From Lachnospiraceae bacterium (GTDB lineage: Bacteria; Bacillota; Clostridia; Lachnospirales; Lachnospiraceae), in NCBI GenBank assembly GCA_009774215.1, contig VSNH01000122.1:1-10479 (forward strand): a stretch of 10,479 bases of DNA, given 5' to 3'. The notes below the pieces were generated by a model that was not told where the DNA came from, searched no databases, and saw only the letters and a program-made list of their open reading frames with translations. Below, one piece after another: positions 6,386 to 10,479 of the stretch (position 1 is its first letter; every line of letters starts with the position of its first letter). A program made the position numbers and the translations under genes.

Positions 6386-7564
6386 CTATTCCTCTTCCAC
6401 CAGATTATGCAATGTCTTCGCCCGGTGTGCCCAGGTATGTCCCGCCTGCGCCAACTCATAGCCGGCGTCTGCTACCGCCTGCATACGATCCGGATCTGCC
6501 AGCAATTCCTTCGCCATTTCTGGCAGTCTTTCCATCTCCGCCAGCGAATACAAAACACAGTCTTTCCCATCATGTAAAATTTCGTCCAGATAGATACTGC
6601 TGTCCGTCAGGCATACCGCGCCGTTCAACATGGAATTAAATATTCTGTCGTGAGCGCCATTCTTAAACCAAGGCATCACATTCAGGGACAGCTTTGTCTG
6701 GCACAGCTTTCTCAGGCATCCTTCGGAGTTCAGGTTATTCATAATCATCAGGTTCTCGGGATGTTTACACTCCAGAAGCTCCCAGCCGTCACCGAAAACA
6801 TGCACCCTGATCCCCGCATCCACCAACTCCTGTACCGCCCGTCCCCTGAACGTATAGCGCACATACAGGTCAATAAAGGTGAGCGCCGCCATGGCTTTTT
6901 TCAACTCCTCCTCCGGTACCTCGGACAGCTCCGCGCGAAGATGCGCTTCCGCCACCTTCTCCACCGTCTGATCGGGGTGCGTTAAAAGATCCTCTATCAT
7001 TCTATGATAAAAGGCTGTGTACTCGTCGTCAATCCTTGTAATATATTTATCAAAAGTAGATGGTTTGCAATAGTTTCCCACCATCGTCACATCATACTTC
7101 CTATTGGCAATCGGCACATTTGTTTTTCTCGGATGCAGCTTCGTGCCCGCCAGCGGCAGAAACGGCCCGTTATTAATCTCCGGAAAAAACCTGCGCATAT
7201 AAGCCTCGTGGTTCCTGTCAATACTGATATGATGATAATTTGCGGGAACCTTCTCCAGAAAATGATGATAATACATGGGGTGATCCACCACAATATTATA
7301 GCTTGGAATCCGCAGCGCCTCCCACATCATCGTATCATTCTCATCAAGAAAATATTGTTCCCCGCTCATCCCGTGAAAATTAAAATTAATGAGCGCCGTA
7401 TTCCCCTCTTCGAAGAACCGAAAAAACTTTTCCGTGCTCTCCCATGGTCTGCTCAGATCGTAAATAAAAGTCTCGTGCCCAAGCGCACTCATGGCTTCCG
7501 CAATCTGTAGGGAAAAATATCCCTGCGTCTCAATGTCACCTGTAAAAAACAACAACTTTTTCAT
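6386..7564 (-). CDS. CgeB-like glycosyltransferase
   Basis: A 392-residue protein of two Rossmann-like halves. Seen: the N-terminus MKKLLFFTGDIETQG, DHPMYYHHFLE (94-104), YDVTMVGNY (157-165) at the start of the central region, and the C-terminal donor-binding region VHVFGDGWE (254-262) with HDRIFNSMLNGAVCLTDSS (305-323). The latter is the signature of the Glyco_trans_1_2 family that includes the spore-maturation protein CgeB. Known: relatives are GT-B-fold transferases using nucleotide sugars, often for spore surface or glycoprotein decoration. Acceptor and sugar are unknown here. No signal peptide or membrane segment, so it is cytosolic. GGGAG lies 7 nt upstream of the ATG. It is probably the first gene of the run leading to the HD protein 48 bp downstream. 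Confidence 0.8.
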   Translation of the reverse strand: MKKLLFFTGDIETQGYFSLQIAEAMSALGHETFIYDLSRPWESTEKFFRFFEEGNTALINFNFHGMSGEQYFLDENDTMMWEALRIPSYNIVVDHPMYYHHFLEKVPANYHHISIDRNHEAYMRRFFPEINNGPFLPLAGTKLHPRKTNVPIANRKYDVTMVGNYCKPSTFDKYITRIDDEYTAFYHRMIEDLLTHPDQTVEKVAEAHLRAELSEVPEEELKKAMAALTFIDLYVRYTFRGRAVQELVDAGIRVHVFGDGWELLECKHPENLMIMNNLNSEGCLRKLCQTKLSLNVMPWFKNGAHDRIFNSMLNGAVCLTDSSIYLDEILHDGKDCVLYSLAEMERLPEMAKELLADPDRMQAVADAGYELAQAGHTWAHRAKTLHNLVEEE

Positions 7565-7599
7565 CGCTGCACTCCCTTTTGTTGTGCCGTCAACTACTT

Positions 7600-7629
7600 T
7601 TTATATCGGCTGTATTTCACATTTCGTAA
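7600..7629 (-). promoter_or_regulatory. Weak promoter candidate upstream of the glycosyltransferase
   Basis: A TATAAA (minus strand, 7600-7605) lies 18 bp after TTACGA (7624-7629), giving a leader of about 28 nt before the ATG at 7564. The -10 matches 5 of 6 consensus bases, the -35 only 3 of 6. It is placed in the 78-bp gap after the zinc-ribbon gene and could start the large operon. Low confidence. Confidence 0.28.
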
Positions 7630-7642
7630 CTGCTTTCCCCTT

Positions 7643-7936
7643 TCACGCGCCTGTTACCTCATAGGAGGACGTTTCTGAGAAGCGGTACCGAAAGAAAGCT
7701 ACACAGCCAAGCGAAACAATTGCGATCACCGGAAGGACAATCCCCAGACCAAAAGTCAGCTGCTTAAGCACCTGATTGGTTCCGCTCTCAAGCAGTTTAT
7801 CCCCCTTTTGCTCATATGCTGCGTCATAAGTCTGAAGCTCCTTCGCCAGTTTCAGGGCATGTTCATTCACTATACCACAGTAAGGACACCTCCGTTGGCC
7901 GCTGGCAAAATCAGCGTCGCAGTTTGTACATTTCAT
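7643..7936 (-). CDS. Small membrane protein with N-terminal zinc ribbon
   Basis: A 97-residue protein. Seen: a zinc ribbon at the N-terminus, CTNC (3-6) and CPYC (17-20), then a polar linker, one transmembrane segment at about 62-82 (LTFGLGIVLPVIAIVSLGCVAFF is the core), and a short tail of about 14 residues. It would be a single-pass protein with a cytosolic zinc ribbon if oriented N-in. AGGAAGG lies about 8 nt before the ATG. The start lies inside the end of the upstream zinc-ribbon pseudogene (26-nt overlap), so they form one unit. Relatives with zinc ribbon plus membrane helix often have longer extracellular tails, so this could be a shortened form. Function unknown. Confidence 0.7.
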   Translation of the reverse strand: MKCTNCDADFASGQRRCPYCGIVNEHALKLAKELQTYDAAYEQKGDKLLESGTNQVLKQLTFGLGIVLPVIAIVSLGCVAFFRYRFSETSSYEVTGA

Positions 7937-8303
7937 CCTCTAATCCTTCCTCTATCATTATTTCCGTTTCCCGCTCCGCTTCCCCGGCAAGCGTCTCTTC
8001 TATCTCCTCATCCGTCCCATAGACGGAGAAAAAATATCGTCTGTGCGCATATCATAGTCCTCTGCCATGATTTCATATATAAAAAGCACTTTCTCCGCGT
8101 CATGCGCCTGATACGCCTCATCAAAAAGGGGCGGATAGGTATGCAAAAACCATGCCGAGCGGTATAGGAAATAGTCGGACGACAACCAGCGCAGGCAGCA
8201 AAAACCGCACAATCAATTCCCTGCCGCTGTAAGGGCAGAAAACCGTTTCAGCGCCTGGCCCCCATGCACCGCAACCGGGACATATCCGCATTTTCTCTTT
8301 CAA
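7911..8303 (-). pseudogene. Zinc-ribbon membrane protein gene with two compensating frameshifts
   Basis: Reading starts at TTG 8303 (GGAGG 11 nt upstream), giving a zinc ribbon with CPGC (8-11), CPYS (23-26, last Cys replaced by Ser) and a hydrophobic segment, then a stop at 8121-8123. Protein-like sequence continues one frame over (FDEAYQAHDAEKVLFIYEIM, to about 8035), then returns to the first frame (GTDEEIEETLAGEAERETEI) and ends at 7911-7913. Both switches fall at base runs: CCCCTTTTT (8123-8131) needs one base fewer, TTTTTT (8029-8034) one base more. The joined product would be about 130 residues. It could be a decaying gene, a sequencing error pair or, less likely, programmed slippage. 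An alternative is that only the 60-residue first frame is made. Function unknown. Confidence 0.6.
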
Positions 8304-8323
8304 AGTGACAAATTCCTCCCTCT

Positions 8324-8333
8324 AAGTATAACA
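8324..8333 (-). promoter_or_regulatory. Possible extended -10 promoter before the zinc-ribbon pseudogene
   Basis: The minus strand carries TGTTATACT, matching an extended -10 (TGnTATAAT-like). No -35 is seen at a suitable distance. The predicted start would fall almost in the RBS, giving a very short leader, so this may be a chance match. Confidence 0.22.
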
Positions 8334-8394
8334 CATCCTCCGCAAAACCGCTCGTTCAACAGTCAAAAACACTGCTACAATATGTAACCGGGAT

Positions 8395-9489
8395 TTAATC
8401 CGCCGAATCCTTCTCCGTTTCACGGTACACAAGCGCGGTAATCATAAAACTGGCTGCAAAGGACACGACCGCTACCGCAGCCGCTTTCCATAAATTGACC
8501 GGGTCATCCACGCTGTAATACATCAGAATCGTCGGAATACACGGAAACGCAAAGGTATAACAATGCACTGTCAAAAGCCCCTGCACCGCTCCCGCAATCA
8601 TACAGCCGAAAATATTGCCGATTAACGGTGTTTTCTCCTTAAAACACACGCCGAAAATAGACGGCTCCGCAATCCCGGAAGCAAATTCCGTAATCATCGC
8701 ACTTATCGACATCGCCTTCTTATCCGCCGTTTTCGACTTGACAAACACCGCAAGGTCACATCCGGCAAGCGATATATTGGAAATCAGAAACGCCACCATA
8801 ATGCCATAATCAACGCCCGCCACCCCGATCTGGGTAATCGCCAGCGTTATGAAAATCCAATGCATTCCTGTGGAAACCAGCAGCGTCGTCAGCGCCGCAA
8901 ACAAGGCCCACGCTATCACAGGCGCTCGCATCTGCATCATTTCGAGCCCGTCCGCCAGCAGCCCGCTTAACAGACTGACAATCGGCTCGATCACCATAAT
9001 ACCGAGAAGCGACGTAATCAAAATAACACATACTGCCAGAAAATACGGCTGCAGACTCTCCTTAATCAGCTTTTTCAGCCACCTTACCACATGGGACATA
9101 CAGTAAATCAGCAAAATAATCGGAATCACATTATAGGCATAGGTTGCCGCCACCACCGGTATACCCGCAAAGGTCACACGCTCCCCGCTCTCCATCAGAG
9201 CCGCAAAATCCGGAAGCAGCATAACGCACACACTGGCAAGCGCAAGCAACGGATCCGTGTCAAAGTGTTTCGCCGCGGAATAGGCGACAAATATCGGTAA
9301 AAAATAGAAGGGCGTCGTCGCCAGTGCCGACATAATCACCTCTGTCGTCCCTGATAAAATATGTACCACCGTCAAAAGCATCACAATAATTTTCAAAATA
9401 CCGCCCGCCAAAAGAATCGGTATAATCGGCAGCATACATGCCGTAACATGATCAAACGCCGCCAGAACGCCTTTTTTTATCTTACTCAT
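8395..9489 (-). CDS. Orphan PTS EIIC permease, glucose/beta-glucoside type
   Basis: A 364-residue polytopic membrane protein with about 8-10 hydrophobic segments. Seen: TPFYFLPIFVAYSAAKHF (59-76), a typical EIIC stretch; STGMHW (206-211), with the conserved His; and FASGIAEPSIFGV (269-281), the GITEPAIYG-like signature of the beta-glucoside/glucose PTS family. Known: EIIC carries the sugar across the membrane while EIIA and EIIB phosphorylate it. Neither an EIIB cysteine domain nor an EIIA histidine domain is fused or encoded next door, so partners must come from elsewhere, or the protein works differently. The start overlaps the end of the zinc-ribbon microprotein by 8 nt (ATGAGTAA), with GGTGG and AAGGA just before. 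The sugar cannot be named. Confidence 0.87.
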   Translation of the reverse strand: MSKIKKGVLAAFDHVTACMLPIIPILLAGGILKIIVMLLTVVHILSGTTEVIMSALATTPFYFLPIFVAYSAAKHFDTDPLLALASVCVMLLPDFAALMESGERVTFAGIPVVAATYAYNVIPIILLIYCMSHVVRWLKKLIKESLQPYFLAVCVILITSLLGIMVIEPIVSLLSGLLADGLEMMQMRAPVIAWALFAALTTLLVSTGMHWIFITLAITQIGVAGVDYGIMVAFLISNISLAGCDLAVFVKSKTADKKAMSISAMITEFASGIAEPSIFGVCFKEKTPLIGNIFGCMIAGAVQGLLTVHCYTFAFPCIPTILMYYSVDDPVNLWKAAAVAVVSFAASFMITALVYRETEKDSAD

Positions 9490-9616
9490 ATCCTTCCACC
9501 ACCCATTTTTTCATTAAATCAAAGTGCGCCTTTATTCCATATCCGCACTCAGGACACATTTCAGCACTATCAGATACATTTTCCTTACCACACTCAGGGC
9601 ATTTAATAAGGGCCAT
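9482..9616 (-). CDS. 44-residue zinc-ribbon microprotein
   Basis: A short ORF below usual length limits. Seen: CPEC at 6-9 and CPEC at 21-24, the four cysteines of a classic zinc ribbon, in MALIKCPECGKENVSDSA and EMCPECGYGI, followed by a 14-residue tail with KKWVVEGYE. No membrane segment. GGAGG lies 11 nt upstream of the ATG, and a TATAAT box lies at 9648-9653. Its stop overlaps the EIIC start by 8 nt, so the two are translationally coupled. Such ribbons usually head longer proteins; here the gene ends shortly after, either as a true microprotein or a truncated one. A metal- or nucleic-acid-binding or regulatory role is possible, but unknown. Confidence 0.7.
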   Translation of the reverse strand: MALIKCPECGKENVSDSAEMCPECGYGIKAHFDLMKKWVVEGYE

Positions 9617-9647
9617 AACACATCAATCCTCCACAAGCTTTTTTATC

Positions 9648-9676
9648 ATTATACCTTAAAAATTTTCCGTTTCCCA
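9648..9676 (-). promoter_or_regulatory. Promoter of the zinc-ribbon/EIIC unit
   Basis: A perfect -10 TATAAT (minus strand, 9648-9653) places transcription start at about 9641, leaving a leader of about 25 nt with GGAGG at 9628-9632. The -35 region around 9671-9676 (CTGGGA with 17-18 bp spacing) is weak. The box lies between the tRNA-operon terminator and the first gene, which supports its use. Confidence 0.5.
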
Positions 9677-9689
9677 GCGGCACATAAAT

Positions 9690-9742
9690 CCTGTAAAAGC
9701 AGAAAACCTTGTAACCACCACAAATGCAGCAATTACAAGGCT
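9690..9742 (-). terminator. Intrinsic terminator of the rRNA/tRNA operon
   Basis: On the minus strand AGCCTTGTAA (9733-9742) pairs with TTACAAGGTT (9705-9714), a 10-bp stem including one G-T pair, across an 18-base loop. TTTTCTGCTTTT follows. It lies just after the last tRNA (Phe) and before the next promoter. The long loop and interrupted U-tract make it a moderate rather than ideal terminator. Confidence 0.55.
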
Positions 9743-9755
9743 TTCCATAAGTTAA

Positions 9756-9828
<73 letters not shown>

Positions 9829-9834
9829 ATTGAG

Positions 9835-9908
9835 TAGCGGGGACAGGATTTGAACCTATGACCTTCGGGTTATGAGCCCGACGAGCTTCCAGACTGCTCC
9901 ACCCCGCG
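9835..9908 (-). tRNA. Initiator tRNA-fMet (CAT)
   Basis: A 74-nt cloverleaf with anticodon CAT. Initiator features seen: three G-C pairs next to the anticodon loop (TCGGG-CTCATAA-CCCGA) and an unpaired first acceptor position. Here the mismatch is C1 with U72 (acceptor CGCGGGG/CCCCGCT), where C1-A72 is the bacterial norm. Discriminator A; no encoded CCA. Confidence 0.95.
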
Positions 9909-9922
9909 TTATTGTATTTTGC

Positions 9923-10000
9923 AGAAAATCACTTGTGATTCTCTTGGAGCAAATTTTCGAAGAAAATTTACTCGACGTTAATTCTATAAGAATTTACGTC
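9923..10000. repeat. Three consecutive hairpins in the tRNA-Tyr/fMet spacer
   Basis: Hairpin A: AATCAC-TT-GTGATT (9927-9940). Hairpin B: GAGCAAATTTTC-GAA-GAAAATTTACTC (9947-9973), 12 bp with one mismatch. Hairpin C: GACGTTAATTCT-ATA-AGAATTTACGTC (9974-10000), 12 bp with one mismatch. B and C are both 27 nt, directly adjacent, and similar to each other (minus strand both read G-TAAATT near the 5' side), which suggests duplication. They fill most of the 94-bp spacer and may be RNase processing signals or a small dispersed repeat. Confidence 0.6.
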
Positions 10001-10002
10001 AG

Positions 10003-10084
10003 TGGACGGAGGTGGATTCGAACCACCGAAGCAATTTGCAGCAGATTTACAGTCTGTCCCCTTTGGCCACTCGGGAATCCGTCC
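10003..10084 (-). tRNA. tRNA-Tyr (GTA)
   Basis: An 82-nt type II tRNA: acceptor GGACGGA/TCCGTCC, anticodon GTA within CTGTAAA, a long variable arm (TGCAAATTGCTTC region), T-loop TTCGAAT, discriminator A. CCA is not encoded. Confidence 0.96.
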
Positions 10085-10104
10085 ATATGATGTTTTACAT
10101 CGAA

Positions 10105-10177
10105 AGCCGATAAACGGACTCGAACCGTTAACCTGCTGATTACAAATCAGCTGCTCTGCCAATTGAGCCATATCGGC
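10105..10177 (-). tRNA. tRNA-Thr (TGT)
   Basis: A 73-nt cloverleaf: acceptor GCCGATA/TATCGGC, anticodon TGT in loop TTTGTAA, T-loop TTCGAGT, discriminator T. CCA is not encoded. The following 33-bp gap to tRNA-Val contains a degenerate hairpin resembling those in the Tyr/fMet spacer. Confidence 0.95.
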
Positions 10178-10210
10178 GCGTAAATTCAAATTCGTCTAAC
10201 TGGCTTTAAA

Positions 10211-10283
10211 TGGGACCTATAGGGCTCGAACCTATGACCCTCTGCTTGTAAGGCAGATGCTCTCCCAGCTGAGCTAAGATCCC
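10211..10283 (-). tRNA. tRNA-Val (TAC)
   Basis: A 73-nt cloverleaf: acceptor GGGATCT/AGGTCCC with one T-G pair, anticodon TAC in loop CTTACAA, T-loop TTCGAGC, discriminator A. CCA is not encoded. Four bases separate it from tRNA-Asp. Confidence 0.96.
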
Positions 10284-10287
10284 AAAA

Positions 10288-10361
10288 CGACCCGGATGGG
10301 ACTCGAACCCACGACCTCCGCCGTGACAGGGCGGCGCTCTAACCAGCTGAGCCACCGGGCC
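10288..10361 (-). tRNA. tRNA-Asp (GTC)
   Basis: A 74-nt cloverleaf: acceptor GGCCCGG/CCGGGTC, anticodon GTC in loop CTGTCAC, T-loop TTCGAGT, and discriminator G73, the identity base expected for Asp. CCA is not encoded. It is the first tRNA after the 23S gene. Confidence 0.97.
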
Positions 10362-10411
10362 AATATCAGGTATTATACCCTCAAAACCGAATCTGAAGAT
10401 CACTTTTCGTT
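10362..10411 (-). other. 23S/tRNA-Asp spacer
   Basis: Fifty bases with no 5S rRNA. The palindrome GGTATAATACC (10370-10380) contains a perfect TATAAT (10372-10377) about 11 nt before tRNA-Asp. No -35 is seen at the right distance, so an internal tRNA promoter is possible but weakly supported. Confidence 0.45.
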
Positions 10412-10479
10412 TTGGTTAAGCCGTCGACCGATTAGTACATGTCAGCTACACACATTGCTGCGCTTCCACCTCATGCCTA
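10412..10479 (-). rRNA. 23S rRNA, 3' end (partial)
   Basis: The minus strand reads GGTGGAAGCGCAGCAATG, then TGTACTAATCGGTCGACGG and CTTAACC, the conserved 3'-terminal region of bacterial 23S rRNA. The exact mature end is estimated at about 10412; the gene extends beyond the right edge. It is followed directly by six tRNAs. Confidence 0.93.

Noticed and set aside
9968..10189. Open frame with MAQLAEQLICNQQVNGSSPF-like product
   Set aside because: This is a translation of tRNA-Thr and tRNA-Tyr genes, a well-known false ORF type.
10206..10403. Open frame with VAQLVRAPPCHGGGRGFESH-like product
   Set aside because: It is read through tRNA-Val and tRNA-Asp and is not protein-coding.

Overview
The window looks like a piece of a Clostridia chromosome, most likely Lachnospiraceae. 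This is inferred from the Bacillus/Clostridium gene order around holB, strong GGAGG-type ribosome binding sites, roughly half-GC composition and protein character. No species can be named. Every gene I can support is on the minus strand, so the biological reading direction is from 10479 down to 1.

Region 1 (10479 to about 9690) is the tail of an rRNA operon: the last bases of a 23S rRNA, then tRNA-Asp, Val, Thr, Tyr, initiator fMet and Phe, ending in a hairpin with U-rich stretches. No 5S rRNA lies between the 23S and the tRNAs. The Tyr-fMet spacer is almost filled by three consecutive hairpins.

Region 2 (about 9653 to 7643) is a small accessory block. A good -10 box precedes a 44-residue zinc-ribbon protein missed at usual ORF length limits. 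Its end overlaps the start of an orphan PTS EIIC permease of the glucose/beta-glucoside type. Two more zinc-ribbon genes follow; the first carries two compensating frameshifts and is called a pseudogene.

Region 3 (7564 to 1) is a long run of closely spaced genes, probably one transcription unit or a few. It holds a CgeB-like glycosyltransferase, an HD-domain hydrolase, a YaaO/SpeA-type Orn/Lys/Arg decarboxylase, a guanylate-kinase-like P-loop kinase, YaaR, HolB (DNA polymerase III delta'), RicT (YaaT), TrmN6 (YabB) and the N-terminus of RsmI (YabC). This matches the B. subtilis yaaO-tmk-yaaQ-yaaR-holB-yaaT-yabA-yabB-yazA-yabC neighbourhood, but a guanylate-kinase-like gene sits where tmk would be, and yaaQ, yabA and yazA are absent. 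The cluster mixes replication (HolB), RNA modification (TrmN6, RsmI), RNA maturation (RicT) and amine metabolism.

The most notable non-genic structures are in this operon. A 160-bp near-palindrome with 18-bp terminal inverted repeats, flanked by TA on both sides, sits exactly at the yaaR stop codon and looks like a MITE. A second element, able to fold into a three-way junction, abuts the trmN6 stop codon and has TTA on both flanks.
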